Notes: generated by a model not told the origin, from the letters alone. A DNA stretch of 64,000 bases from Lineus longissimus (GCF_910592395.1 NC_088321.1:11906001-11970000), one strand, 5' to 3'. Positions 10,153 to 22,239 are shown, counted from the stretch's first letter. Made by a program: numbers and translations.

Positions 10153-10462
10153 ATACAAATGATATATGTACCAATGTAACAGAATAGGTAGGCATTTCAA
10201 GTTATTTTAAATAGGGACTTTACGAGCTCGGGGTCAGTTAACATGGTAAAGGGCAATGGGTTGTGTTTGATCCTGCGAACCCTTTTCAAGCAAACAAAAA
10301 GTTTACACTCAATATGTACAATGGGTCTTCTTTAAGGCGGACGGCTGCTGCTGATTTCTTCAAACTAAACGAAGAAAAACAGGTAAATGGCAATGTCAAC
10401 GCAGGTCGAATGACGAGATTATATTTAGATTCTTCAGAAACATTTGGTTACGATATTAACTG

Positions 10463-10700
10463 TGGCTTAAGGTATCGGTTTGCTTGAGAAAAATACGTGC
10501 TTACCTGGAGAGAAAATGACTATACAAAATAAATATTTAAAAAATATTTGTTAATTTTGAGGGCCGAAAGGCCCGCATTTATTTTTTATGTCTGATTGTC
10601 CTCCTCCAACACTGTAATGGTGAGAAAGGTTTCTGCTCTGATGCCCGATATACACGGCCCAATTTCAACGTACGGAAAATTTTGTAGAAAAAAAAAACAC
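10463..10700 (+). repeat. Segment A of an old intra-unit duplication (shown in U2)
   Basis: Starts GGTATCGGTTTGCTTGAGAA and AAATACGTGCTTACCTGGAGA. The same start, with divergence, recurs 2.7 kb downstream at 13160-13400 in the same unit. Found in every unit. Confidence 0.6.
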
Positions 10701-10727
10701 GTTTAGGTCTTTCCGATTTTCCCGTAC

Positions 10728-10733
10728 AATAAA
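10728..10733 (+). terminator. Candidate poly(A) signal AATAAA after the U1 gene
   Basis: AATAAA 686 bp after the exon 2 stop, kept at 20352, 29648, 34457, 45210 and 54618. The window-start copy is AGTAAA. It would give a 3' UTR of about 700 bases containing the 68-codon ORF. The same bases (CAATAAAATG) could be a TATA-like element for the 52-codon ORF that follows. Confidence 0.35.
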
Positions 10734-10816
10734 ATGATATACACGTACAATTTAATCTCACCGTGTACGATGGGGTTGCGGGTTGATGTACGTTTGACCG
10801 TTTATTGACTGGATAC

Positions 10817-10975
10817 ATGGGAGTAAGAGCCTACAGGCGCCTTTTAATGGTCGTCTTAGGATCCATTGTTTGGCCCGTTTCAGCGGTTTTCTTCTCTGTT
10901 TCCGACGGCGGGAGGAGCGTGAGACTCCCATCGCCAGATCATGAAGGCTGCACACGATGCCGAGACAACTTTTAG
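10817..10975 (+). CDS. Small secreted-type ORF, 52 aa (U2)
   Basis: Second copy of the signal-peptide ORF; full length, with Glu for Asp at residue 43. It starts 84 bp after the AATAAA/TATA-like element at 10728-10733. If that element works as a TATA box rather than a poly(A) signal, this ORF would have a leader of about 60 bases. Function unknown. Confidence 0.45.
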   Translation: MGVRAYRRLLMVVLGSIVWPVSAVFFSVSDGGRSVRLPSPDHEGCTRCRDNF

Positions 10976-11463
10976 TTTGGACAGTACCGGAGGCATTTTC
11001 AAAATGAAATGGAATATAGGGCCCTAACTAGTCTATAGTGCAGGATATGATCTATGCAGAATGTTACGTAGGCCTAGAGTCTCCAACCAAAATGTTCTTG
11101 AAGAATATTAACCCGGTTTGGTATCTAGTACACTAGTGGGTTAATCCTATCGAAACTTGCGACCCCGCCAGACACGATCAATTTCTCAATCGTACTTAAT
11201 CCTTCCTACAAAACAATGTACTCGTCGACGTCGGGTTAAGTTGGAGGGAAAATTGTAAAAAAAACATTTCATAGGAATATGTTATCGTGTATAGCGGCCA
11301 TAACACTGTATTTGGATGGCTTTGTTTCCATTGTGTTGCAAAGGTAAACCAATACCTTTAATTACCCACCGCGTTATTCAGTGCCGAATTCGTAGGTTAA
11401 CACTTCAATGAAGAATACACTGATAAATTATTTACACGATTCTTGTATGATTCTTAGTTAAGA

Positions 11464-11622
11464 CAAGAACAAAGCAAAGTGGTGGAGAGAGACCCAACAC
11501 GATTTACGAGATGGGTTAAGGAAGCGATTCGGATTCGTAAAATCACCAACATGAATCGAGACACTAAGTCGCGCGTGGGATCAAAGTCTGGCCGCTCCGA
11601 CATCCAGCAGTCAGATGTCTAA
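11464..11622 (+). pseudogene. Decayed transposon ORF tail, U2
   Basis: Same fragment, uninterrupted for 52 codons to TAA, with RWVKEAIRIRK and MNRD. It is no longer attached to any catalytic domain. Confidence 0.4.
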
Positions 11623-12822
11623 CTTATGAAGAAGAATGGTGCAACTATTTGAAAGGTCAAGGTGATGATGAACATTGATTGTGTAAAAATTGTTGATGAC
11701 CAAAAGGACTCCTCCAGGCATATCAAAAATGTTGTATGGTTTATTAGAAACCATGTGGGATGGCGGAGAGAACCAGGATGCGCATGTCGTGTTGGAGTGT
11801 TATCCGAGCTCGGTCGAGTGCATGTTAATCACGCGAATCATGATTTGATGACAGTATACCTTTGTCATTGTAGTTTTGTTTGATAAGAATTCACTGCAAA
11901 CATATTTTTTATACAATATGCATATGATTTGAAGAAAAACATACATGTACTTGCAGACTGAGTATACACTGTAATATCAGTACGAGTTGATCTCGCTTGC
12001 TGACCAACTTTGATATGATTCATTAAAAAACAACATACTACGCGTCTTTCAACAACCTACATTAACATTGATTTTCATCAATCAATACTGACGGTTTACC
12101 TAATCGGTTAGGAGACGGGGAAGTGCTCGTTAAGTTGCGACCATATAGACACGATAGACACAATCCCGTGCAGAACTATTGTTTACGACATCGGATTGAT
12201 TGATGGCAGTACCGTACGCCGAACATCATATAGGTGATATGAAAAGCACTTGAGATTATCGTGTGCGGAAGTGCTTTTTGAAGAACCAGTGGCATAATAA
12301 AGGGCTGCCGCTTCCTAGTTTCCTTTGCGCTCTAAAGAACTAGTTCCAGATATGAATGTGCACAAGAAATGGAAAATTCGAAATATTACTGAATTATCCC
12401 TTATTTCCGTGCAGCGATCATGTCTATTGACAACGCGCTGCCTTAGCTGGGGAATATGAAGGCGTCATCTTGTCGGAGCTCGATTACCTCGATACCAAGA
12501 CGACACTGAAAATTACGTTATATCAGAGTCGTTGCACTATCAGTGAAACGTCCGGTAAGGTTTTGTCGCCCGATGTGTCTTCGAGGACTATGAACCCACA
12601 CACCGGTCGGCAGATGGGGCGGAATAAAATTTCCACATCCTGCTCGCATAGGCTTGAGTAAGTAAACTAAGGTAACCGAACAGTATTAAGCAAGTACACC
12701 TACCCATGCACAACCCTAACCGGATTTGGATAATTTTAAAATGGAAGACTCCATGACGACGTAAAGCAAATATCAAATCGTCTTTAAAGTAGATTTTTGG
12801 CGGTATTTTATTGGTTGTTCGC

Positions 12823-12853
12823 GAGGGGGTGGTTGGGTGGGGGGGGGGGGGGG
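12823..12853 (+). repeat. G-tract (U2)
   Basis: Interrupted then pure poly-G run, capable in principle of forming a G-quadruplex. Confidence 0.8.
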
Positions 12854-13159
12854 AGAAGACACATGCAGAGCTCGTAATGTATGTTGGATAACAACCACGA
12901 TTAGCAACCGTGTCAAAATGGAAACGACGTTGATTTTAATGAGAATGAATACCTACTGATTATGATATGCTTATACAAGAGACATACCGTGTTGATTATT
13001 ATATAGTGACTGAGAATGTAAACAACTAATTGGCAGCATCATGTGCATTGGGCAAGCTATGTTTGGTCTGTTCCTTATGTCTAGTCTATATGATTGGGAT
13101 CAGCGTGGACTTGAATGACCTCGTCGATTGGTTATCGCGTGATGTCGTATTCCCGGTGG

Positions 13160-13400
13160 GTAAATGTATCTGTTGGCCTACGAAAAATACGTGCTTACCT
13201 GGAGACAGACAAAAGATTAGTTCATTTTGAGGGGCGTATATCAGGCCCGCATTCATTATTTTTAGCCTTGTTTCTATTGTGTTGCCTTCATCCACCGTGG
13301 TATTGGTCACAAATTGGACTCATTCCACGATCTATCCTCGGGATGAACTGATGTTGTTTTGCGTGTTTTTTTCCGATAGGACAAATATTTACAACTCCAA
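13160..13400 (+). repeat. Segment B of the intra-unit duplication (shown in U2)
   Basis: Shares AAAAATACGTGCTTACCTGGAGA, GATTAGTTCATTTTGAGGGG-like and CCCGCATT blocks with segment A. The U5 copy (37045-37135) keeps GGAAGTGACGACACAAAAGA, matching segment A better, so A and B are truly homologous. Confidence 0.6.
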
Positions 13401-13667
13401 AAAAGCCGGCTATTTCAGTTTTATATTTTACAGTTCGATCGTGACAGTGCACTTGCATACAGTGTATATGATTTAACAAACAATTGTATGTGTGAAAATC
13501 GACGCCACACAAATACGTTACTCCAGATATTATGTTCCCTATAGATGGCAAGTGGTGGGCTACTTCTTCCTATCCACGGGGCAAATTTCGCAGTTGGTAG
13601 ATTACGATTGTCATACCGAGCGATTTGAACGTTAGCCAGCATCAGTTACTCGTAACATTTTGACCAG

Positions 13668-13983
13668 GCTTGAATCGAATTCTCATTGCAATCTCTGTCT
13701 TCGGACACACGAACAGTTACCTTTTTTTACAGACTGCCAAGACCCTGATTCAAACCTTGTGCCGCAATAAGTATGAAAGCCGATTTAGGAGTGTTGCGTA
13801 CGTGAGTTTACGTGCTTGAGCATGCTTGAATCGAATTCTCATTGCAATCTCTGTCTTTGGACACACTAACAGTTACTCTTCTTTTACAAACAGTCAATAC
13901 CCTGATTCAAACCTTGTGCCGCAATAAGTATGAAAGCCGATTTACGAGTGTTGCGTACGTGAGTTTGCGTGCTTGAGCATGCT
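13668..13983 (+). repeat. Two-copy 156-bp direct repeat (U2)
   Basis: Copies start at 13668 and 13824. The second copy differs from the second copies of U1 and U5, so the pairs have separate histories or have been converted. Confidence 0.85.
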
Positions 13984-14335
13984 TGATGACATACACTGAT
14001 CTGTGTTCATCGCAATTCGTCTTTTGTAAGGGTTGCAAAACATACATATTTCAATGGAACTTGTCCTTATCCAAATCGAGTGCACGCAAGTACAAATAGT
14101 GTCATCTATCCGGGGAAATGTGTCTGTTATGGCTCAGTTCGTCATATCTACATATTACTCTGAATTTCGTCAGATCTTTTTGAGCCATATTCATTGTGAA
14201 ATACAGCAAAATGTAAATTATGCATAATACAATTAAATATTAATGTCTGTTGTCTGATAAAATACAGCAATCAATTGTTGATCGTTTGATATAATGTAGA
14301 CGTAATTATACACTTCTGCAATACTCTCCATCACT

Positions 14336-14349
14336 CCACTAGATGGCGC
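14336..14349 (+). promoter_or_regulatory. CTCF-like motif, full consensus match (U2)
   Basis: CCACTAGATGGCGC fits the bilaterian CTCF core CCASYAGRKGGCRS at all 14 positions. It lies 780 bp upstream of exon 1, on the gene's strand. Confidence 0.5.
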
Positions 14350-14957
14350 GGAAGTATACTTTTCGCCGCATCGAAGCCACGTGATGACAGAGAATACCTT
14401 GTCGGCTGCACTTTCAAAAGGTTTTCGAAGTTATTTTACTCTCAGAAATTAATTGAATTTAAGTGAATGAAACCAACCGCATTTTATTTGCTCATCACAG
14501 TAGGACATATTGTTGTGACCTAAAGGCCCCCCGATGGCGGTCCCCAAAAGGAACCATGTTCTGAAAGATAGACACGCCTTTGGGAGACCAAGAAGTTACC
14601 TTTAATACGATGCATGCCTTTATTGCGGGAGACGAAAAACCAAGTGTATTTGATTTGGCACTGGTCAGTCTATAGGCCTGTGCTTCGGCCTCGGTCGGCC
14701 TGCCAAATTTCCGAATTCGCATCGTGGAAACACAATTGACGCTCCAGAATTTCAAAAACTGTCAGTCAGCTCAACCTCGTGCTCATGTTGCCTCTGTCCT
14801 GGTTTACACTGACCCGTGCTCGAAACTGCAGCGAAAGAGGCTGGTAGCTTTTTCCTAATAAGTCCGGTCTGCCCGACTGGGACAGAATTTCTGTTCCACT
14901 TCGGTCGGCGGTGGACTTTTTGTGTCGATTGTTTATTTATCTTTTGCTCCGTCAGCT

Positions 14958-14971
14958 GCGCCACCTAGAGT
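14958..14971 (-). promoter_or_regulatory. CTCF-like motif, reverse strand (U2; present in all full units)
   Basis: Reverse complement reads ACTCTAGGTGGCGC, 12 of 14 to the CTCF core. With the forward motif at 14336 it forms a convergent pair upstream of exon 1. Homologues lie near 4892, 24234, 38835, 49270 and 58654. Confidence 0.35.
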
Positions 14972-14990
14972 CAAGTTAGATGTGATGGCT

Positions 14991-15004
14991 GCGCCATCTA
15001 ATGT
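14991..15004 (-). promoter_or_regulatory. Second reverse CTCF-like motif (U2; present in all full units)
   Basis: Reverse complement reads ACATTAGATGGCGC, 12 of 14 to the core, 33 bp from the preceding motif and about 110 bp upstream of exon 1. Confidence 0.35.
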
Positions 15005-15115
15005 AGAAATATTATACGTAACTCAGAAATAATGGCTCCAATCAATTATTAGTTGTACTCTCTGCATGTATGGGAAACAAGATAAATACTGCAGAAAAAA
15101 ATACAGCGACCAGCA

Positions 15116-15421
15116 ATGAAAATTTCCACAGCGATTTATGTTGTGTTATTCGCCCGACAGGAGGCAGTGCTGGCATTTCTATCCGCAATACTCACACGTT
15201 GTTCATCACGTGTCTCAATCCAAGCAAATCTCGGTGAAATTGGAACGGCATCAAAAATCGAGTGCTGCCTTCAATGCACTGATAATGACTGTTTGACGAT
15301 AAACCATATTTTAACTGAAAACCGGTGCCAACTCAGCTTTTCTAAACCGAAGCCGTTGAACGACGCAATGTCAAACTACAGTGGGGGTCGTTTATATTCA
15401 AAATGTAGACGACAGCATTCG
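15116..15421 (+). CDS. Exon 1, secreted PAN/apple-domain protein (U2 gene)
   Basis: Encodes exactly the same 102 residues as the U1 exon, with all seven cysteines. The donor GTAAGG follows at 15422. It splices in phase 0 to 18730-19665 across a 3.3-kb intron. Confidence 0.75.
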
Positions 15422-17093
15422 GTAAGGGAAACATACCCTGTAATAGTCCTGTTTCACCGATCTAGGACAGTTTCTGCAAAATCGATTCAGTCGTTCGATT
15501 AACTATGTGAACAAGTCTAATTGAAGAGGTGATTGAGTGCAAGAACAACTCCAGTCTTTATTTCAGGTACTTTAGTATTTTCAGCACTAAACCCCTTCCC
15601 TATCCGTCATTTTTTGCAGATAGCCACATGCAAATGTTTCTGACATGACTGGACAATAGCAACAGAAGGTACTTCTTGCACAAAACTTTTGGATTTTAAA
15701 GGAATTGTCATAAAACAGAGCCAATGCCACATTCTGAGAGCAGTTTTTATTTAAAAAATTCGCAAATCGTTTTGTCAGCCAGCCAACCCGGTGTTTATTT
15801 CACTTCTGGTGCTAGCAATATTTTTCAAAAAGTGACTTCAGTAGTTCTTGCACTGAGGTCTTCAATTATGAAAGACAATTGGTGGGCGACGCAAAGTTGT
15901 GCAGTGGTCATGTCGCCATGACATTGGCCTTGGCATTTATCTCGATTCGAGGTACATTGAACATTATTATACTACATGAAGTTAAAAAAGTGCACGGTCT
16001 TAGGTCGGTCAAACTAGGGTAATTAATTACAATGTTTGTAAGCCTCGTCGATGACAAATCTAGGCTGTAATATACTTGATGCAACACATATATATTTAGG
16101 TAGTAGGTACATTTACATGTTGTCAGATTCGCGTGTGCAATGTCCTGTACAGCTACAATACCAAAGCAAAATGCGGAGAATCGATAACTTCGAGTTCAGA
16201 TTTACCCAGTGCACAAGTTCATTCGATCCCACACCAAAGGTTACACTGGTACATCGATTCGGTTCACATTCATTACGTTTTGACTTGTTTTGCGAGGCGG
16301 AGTTTTGCAACAGGTCTAAATCAGCATATTTTCAAAACATCTGTTTTAGATCCAAGCAGGATCGATCTTGCATAGCATAGCTTGTTATGTCTTGGAGGGA
16401 TACCTTGAGTAGGTCACGACCACGGGCTGAAGAAGCACCATGTAGTTCACGTTGTCTTCAAGTGTTGATGATAGAATCAATAACACAATGCAGTGCAGTG
16501 CAGTACGTTGGATGCGACATTGACATGCACTCAATGCACGTGCAGCGTATTGCAATAACTTCTGCTTCTGTTATGAGGAAGTGGCACACTAAATCCGATA
16601 GAAGGCGCTATCACTCTTATTATGCTACGACGGAGACATACTTTCACCAATAAAACACAACAAATGGTGTGCAGCGACAACGACCCCATTAGGTCACGTG
16701 GTGTGATATAACAGATGACCCGATGCAATCGTGGACCTTTTATCATGTTTATGCTTTGTTGCAAGTGTTTCCATGAATAAATTGCTTTAATGCTGGCATC
16801 TTGTGCATTTGATTTGCTGCTGTCGTCACATAATGAACACACAATTATATTCAGAATGTTCGGATACCTACCTCATGAATCCTAAGGGGATAGATACACG
16901 GGGCAGAATGTAAAGTAATTTGAGGCTGGACCCATCAAAGCGAACGGACTTGTTTGAATGAGCGCAACGTTATAAAATTCTGAACATCTTGAACAAAACT
17001 TTAGGAGGCCTTCATCTAACGCTCAGCGCCATCTACATACACATGATGCTACCTCCTACTCAACATGTATGGCAAGCCGTGTGTCCAATAATT

Positions 17094-17799
17094 TAGAAAA
17101 CCTGGTTTTCGTCTTTCAAAACTCAGTTTTATGGAAGAAAACCAAGCTTTGTTTTAAATGAAAATAGGTTTTCTTTCAAGAAAAGTAAGTTTTTAAAAAC
17201 AATTTACTCTTTTTTGAAAAAGTATATGTTTCATGAAAACCAAGTTTAAAAAAAGATAAAAACTATATTTTCTTCCATATAAACTAGTTTTGTATGTTTT
17301 TCTTCAATAAAAACCTAGTTTCATTGAAAAAAAACCATGGTTTTCTTCCATGAAACTAAGTTTTGAAAGAAGAAAAAAAGGTTTTACTGAAACCTAGTCT
17401 TTTTACCTCGTCTCAAACCCAACCTCTCCCCATCAGACGAACCATGCGTGTCATGCTATGGAGATGAAGTAAAAAGACTAGTTTTTCTAGCATATGGATT
17501 AGAAACTAGGTTTTATAATAAATAACGTAGTCTTTTTCAATAGAAACTAGGTTTTGATGAAGACACGTATATGACCTGGTTTTATTCCACAAAACCAAGT
17601 AATCTTCTTCGAAACTAGGTTTGTATTGAAGAAGCATAGGTTTAATTTTAGTTTTTGACCAAGAAAACGTGGTTTATATAATAAACCTAATTGCTTCTCG
17701 AATAAACCCCTAATTTCACTAAATAAAAGGTTTTCTTCCATGAAACTAAAATTGGAAAGAAGAAAACCAGGTCTTCTTCAATATAACTAGGTTTCCTAA
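17094..17799 (+). mobile_element. AAACTAGG-type inverted-repeat element (U2)
   Basis: Homologous foldback element with a complete left edge. The core differs slightly (ATGGAGATGAAG), a variant shared with U6. Confidence 0.65.
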
Positions 17800-18729
17800 T
17801 GACAAGTTTTGGTCGTGTTTATGCGCAAGTGACTGCACTATTCATCGAATGTGATGATATATAAGATCGGCTATTATTGATCAATTCCGTATTTGGTGCG
17901 CCATTTTGCCTTGAAAGTTCGGAAATGTTCGAGAACATTAGGACATTACTAAAGATGATACAAATGGTGCCACTTATTGATGACGGTCGAAGGCAGTACT
18001 AACGGAACTTGGTGAAACGGACATTGCATTGAATGATTTTCAGAAAACGTGGGAGAATATTTGCAGTAAAAAAGGAGGTGTAAATCGCGTCCAAGATTTA
18101 TCGCTGTTCATGTGAGCGGTAACAAATCAGATCACGGTTCTAATAGAAGTACTCCTTGTCTAGTTTGGTATACTCTATCGTTTCACTGATCTAAAACTGG
18201 TTCATTATATGGACAAGGAAATCAAAGCAGAGGCCAGTCCAGCACGAGGCGTCATTACCACAGGACAATTTGCTGTCAACAACCTCTTGTCTGTCGAAAT
18301 TGAACATGTTGATTGGCATCAAACGACCTTTTCTCATGATATCCCGGCGTAAAATCGACTATGCAGAGCCAGTCTTAGATCAGCGAAACTAGAGTCTATG
18401 CATGTATTGTTAATTCTGTACACGATTCTTGTAGAATTCAATTATCAGGTAAGAAAAAAAGATCTCAGAAAGAATCTTTGAAGAATATTGTAAAGCATGT
18501 ACATGCAAATGTACCAACTGAATAAGACCTTTAAGAAACAGGATTCTCGATCAGGGATGGCGTTCAGAGGAGACGATGGTAATAGTGCGAGCTTGTACTA
18601 TTAGATGTGTACAACAATAAACTGGGCATGTATGCGTACAGATGGTACATGTGCATGCACGGTACAAATCATATACAAGTAAAAATGGCTGGCGAACTTT
18701 GTTCACGTAACCTCTTTATTTTCCTCAAG

Positions 18730-19665
18730 AAGTTTACATCATTCTCTTATCACCTTAGTCACAAACTTGCAATAAGTTCTGCTGTGCATTTTCAAAACTT
18801 TTATTATCATAAGCAAAGTGACTTGATTGTCTTAACCGATTTCTCAGGAAATGAAACTTCAATAAGAACACTAAAGCTATATCCGGACTCTGGCAAGCTT
18901 GGATGGGCACAGGCAAGCTACGAAGGCATAATTAAAATTGTCGGTCAATATAAACAGTTCCTCATTGCTACTCCAATGACCCGCCTCTACGAAAAGTTCA
19001 TCATCGTTGGATTGGACGGCCGGTTGCGAGGAAGGCTAAAGTTCCAACACATGAATAAAATCCAATTTAGCCTATCCAAGTACATGGACGTTTCATTTCT
19101 TCTTTTAAGTGATGCAGATTTGGGCGTTATCACACTTTTCTCTATGGAAGGCTACCTTACGAAGTATTGTCACAACCGCATATCCAACATGCCCAATGGC
19201 TCATTAACCCTAATTCTTACATGCAGAAACAAACTTGTGTTATCCGTGAAATATTCTGCGTACACAAATTCTGGATTATTCGCATTTTGTTCAGAAATTA
19301 TCAGTAAAGGATCTTTTGTCAGTTGTTTTAATGCAAAGTCAAAACGCCCTAGCCATGCTATATTTTCTGTGCAAAAAACAATTAAAACCACATTCTTCTT
19401 CATTAGCGATGTCTACCATCGACTATTGATAGGAACTACTGATAAGGAGGTCATGTTTATGAGATGGCCGAAGGGAAATGGAGTTTCTTACCATCAATTA
19501 AAACAAGACGACGTCTTCAAATTCAGTGGGGGTAGTCAGTTCGTTTTGTTAAATAATAGTGATCTTGTTCAGTTTTTATCGGATGGTGGTGCACAAGGAA
19601 GGAGAATTCTGACAATGTTGAAGGTGTACTCCCCGAGAGCAGGATGTGAAACGATCAAAGTGTGA
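18730..19665 (+). CDS. Exon 2, propeller-like variable extracellular region (U2 gene)
   Basis: Intact 311 codons. HNR type at residues 148-150, so no Cys150. Cysteines are at 147, 165, 187, 199 and 306. Lys193-Gly194 removes the sequon present in U1, U3 and U6. It differs from U1 mainly in residues 138-210; the flanking strands are nearly identical. Arg245 and Ser284 are private changes. Acceptor CTCAAG ends at 18729. Confidence 0.75.
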   Translation, partial: KFTSFSYHLSHKLAISSAVHFQNFYYHKQSDLIVLTDFSGNETSIRTLKLYPDSGKLGWAQASYEGIIKIVGQYKQFLIATPMTRLYEKFIIVGLDGRLRGRLKFQHMNKIQFSLSKYMDVSFLLLSDADLGVITLFSMEGYLTKYCHNRISNMPNGSLTLILTCRNKLVLSVKYSAYTNSGLFAFCSEIISKGSFVSCFNAKSKRPSHAIFSVQKTIKTTFFFISDVYHRLLIGTTDKEVMFMRWPKGNGVSYHQLKQDDVFKFSGGSQFVLLNNSDLVQFLSDGGAQGRRILTMLKVYSPRAGCETIKV

Positions 19666-20434
19666 CTCAGTAGATCTGAATACGGTTCTCATCATTTCCT
19701 TCGAAGTTTCTTCAGTAACTAAAAATATCTTTATTCTGCCGTGGAGCATAATCCACTATTGCCGTTAGGTGGCGCATACAAATGATATATGTACCATATG
19801 TAACAGAATAGGTAATCATTTCAAGTTATTTTAAATAGGGACTTTACGAGCTCGGGGTCAGTTAACATGGTAAAGGGCAATGGGTTGTGTTTGATCCTGC
19901 GAACTCTTTTCAAGCAAACAAAAAGTTTACACTCAATATGTACAATGGGTCTTCTTTAAGGCGGACGGCTGCTGCTGATTTCTTCAAACTGAACGAAGAA
20001 AAACAGGTAAATGGCAATGTTAACGCAGGTCGAATGACGAGATTATATTTAGATTCTTCAGAAACATTTGGTTACGATATTAACTGTGGCTAAAGGTATC
20101 GGTTTGCTTGAGAAAAATACGTGCTTACCTGGAGAGAAAATGACTATACAAAAGAAATATTTAAAAAATATTTGTTAATTTTGAGGGGCCGAAAGGTCCG
20201 CATTTATTTATTTTTGTCCGATTGTACTCCTCCAACACTGTAATGGTGAGAAAGGTTTCTGCTCTGATGCCCGATATACACATCCCCATTTCAACGTACG
20301 GAAAATTTTGTAGGAAAAAAAACACGTTTAGGTCTTCCTATTTTCCCGTACAATAAAATGCTATACAACTTAATCTCACCCTGTACGATGGGGTTGCGGG
20401 TTGATGTACGTTTGACCGTTTATTGACTGGATAC

Positions 20435-20593
20435 ATGGGAGTAAGAGCCTACAGGCGCCTTTTAATGGTCGTCTTAGGATCCATTGTTTGGCCCGTTTCA
20501 GCGGTTTTCTTCTCTGTTTCCGACGGCGGGAGGAGCGTGAGACTCCCATCGCCAGATCATGACGGCTGCACAAGCTGCCGAGACAACTTTTAG
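20435..20593 (+). CDS. Small secreted-type ORF, 52 aa (U3)
   Basis: Third copy, full length. The C-terminal cysteine pair reads CTSC instead of CTRC. The signal peptide is unchanged. Confidence 0.45.
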   Translation: MGVRAYRRLLMVVLGSIVWPVSAVFFSVSDGGRSVRLPSPDHDGCTSCRDNF

Positions 20594-21080
20594 TTTGGAC
20601 AGTACCGGAGGTATTTTCAAAATGGATGGGAATATAGGGCGCTAACTGGTCTATAGTGCGGGGTATGATCTATGTAGAATGTTACGTAGGCCTAGAGTCT
20701 CCAACCCAAATGTTCTTGAACAATATTAACCAGGTTTGGTATCTAGTACACTAGTGGGTTAATCCTACCAAAACTTGCGACCCCGCCAGACACGATCAAT
20801 TTCTCAATCGTACTTAACCCTTCCTACAAAACAATGTACTCGTCGACGTCGGGTTAAGTTGGAGAGAAAATTGTAAACAAATATTTCATAGGAATATGTT
20901 ATCGTGTAGAGCGGCCATAACACTGTATTTGGATGGCCTTGTTTCCATTGTGTTGCAAAGGTAAACCAATACCTTTAATTACCCACCGCGTTATTCAGTG
21001 CCGAATTCGTAGGTTAACACTTCAATGAAGAATCTACTGATAAATTATTTACACGATTCTTGTATGATTCTCAGTTAAGA

Positions 21081-21239
21081 CAAGAACAAAGCAAAGTTGT
21101 GGAGATAGACCCAACACGATTTACGAGACGGGTGAAGGAAGCGATTCGGATTTGTAAAATTACCAACATGAATCGAGACACTAAGTCGCGTGTGGGATCA
21201 AAGTCTGACCGCTCCGACATCCAGCAGTCAGGTGTCTAA
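21081..21239 (+). pseudogene. Decayed transposon ORF tail, U3
   Basis: Same fragment, still open. It is followed by a U3-specific deletion of about 186 bp near 21341. Confidence 0.4.
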
Positions 21240-21340
21240 CTTTTGAAGAAGAACATTTGAAAGGTCAAGGTGATGATAAACATTGATTGTGTAAAAACTG
21301 TTGATGACACAAAGGATTCCTCCAGGCATATCAAAAATGT

Positions 21341-21342
21341 TG
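21341..21342. other. 186-bp deletion junction in U3
   Basis: The U2 interval about 11734-11919 has no counterpart here; the sequence passes from AAAAATGTT directly to GCATATGATTTG. Confidence 0.8.
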
Positions 21343-22239
21343 CATATGATTTGAAGAAAAACATACATGTACTTGCAGACTGAGTATACACTGTAATATC
21401 AGTACGAGTTGATCTCGCTTGCTGACCAACTATGATATGATTCATTAAAAAACAACATACTACGCGGCTTTCAACCTACATTAACATCGATTTTCATCAA
21501 TCAATACTGACGGTTTTCCTAATCGGTTAGGAGACAGGGGCAGTGCTCGTTAAGTTGCGACTATATAGACACGATAGACACAATCCCGTGCAGAATTATT
21601 GTTTACGACATCGGACTGATGGCTGGCAGTACCGTACGCCGAACATCATATAGGTGATATGAAAAGCACTTGAGATTATCGTGTGCGGAAGTGCTTTTTG
21701 AAGAACCAGTGGCATAATAAAGGGCTGCCGCATCCTAGTTTCCTTTGCGCTCTAAAGAACTATTTCCAGATATTAATGTGCACAAGAAATGGAAAATTCG
21801 AAATATTACTGAATTATCCCTTATTTCCGTGCAGCGATCATATCTATTGACACCGCGCTGCCTTAACTGGGGAATATGAAGGCGTCATCTTGTCGGAGCT
21901 CGATTACCCCGATACCAAGACGACACTGACAATTACGTTATATCAGAGTCGTTGCACTATCAGTGAAACGTCCGGTAAGTTTTTGTCGCCCGATGTGTCT
22001 TCGAGGACTATGAACCCACACACCGGTCGGCAGACGGGGCGGAATAAAATGTCCACATCCGGCTCGCATAGGCTTGAGTAAGTAACCAAGGTAACCGAAC
22101 AGTAAGCAAGTACACCTACCCATGCGAAACCCTAACCGGATTTGGATATTTTTGAAATGGAAGACTCCATGGCGACGTAAAGCAAATATCAAATCGTCTT
22201 TAAAGTAGATTTTTGGCGGTATTTTATTGGTTGTTCGCG

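Larger units (their letters stand above)
1..10292 (+). repeat. Tandem array unit U1 (10.3 kb)
   Basis: First unit of the array; base 1 aligns with 10293, 19917, 29213, 34022, 44776, 54183 and 63611. It carries an intact two-exon gene (5049-5354 and 9107-10042). It is distinguished by a 162-bp insert in inverted orientation (819-980), a fresh 478-bp tandem duplication in intron 1 (about 5460-6415), a two-copy 156-bp repeat (3561-3873), and loss of about 45 bp at the left edge of the intronic inverted repeat near 7475. The AATAAA candidate seen in the other units is AGTAAA here (near 438). Confidence 0.95.
10293..19916 (+). repeat. Tandem array unit U2 (9.6 kb)
   Basis: Complete unit with an intact two-exon gene (15116-15421, 18730-19665). 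The 162-bp MITE-like site is empty, since the unit reads straight through CCCGGTTTGG near 11115. The 156-bp repeat is duplicated (13668-13983). Its 5' flank and exon 1 resemble those of U6 and its exon 2 resembles U5. Confidence 0.95.

Noticed and set aside
10263-10487. 68-74 codon ORF about 220 bp after each gene stop
   Set aside because: Repeated in all units but starts without a good context, is frameshifted at the window start (near position 66), loses its stop in U2, and lies in the probable 3' UTR.
10758-10955. 65-codon reverse-strand ORF over the signal-peptide ORF
   Set aside because: Arg/Lys-rich shadow of the forward 52-codon ORF; the forward reading has a clear signal peptide.
11662-11883. 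About 70-codon forward ORF after the transposon tail
   Set aside because: Stopped by TAG in U1 (near 1600) and removed by deletion in U3; no recognisable domain.
13086-13310. Pair of opposite-strand 74-78 codon ORFs around segment B
   Set aside because: Both strands are open over the same DNA; length changes in U5 and substitutions elsewhere do not favour either frame.
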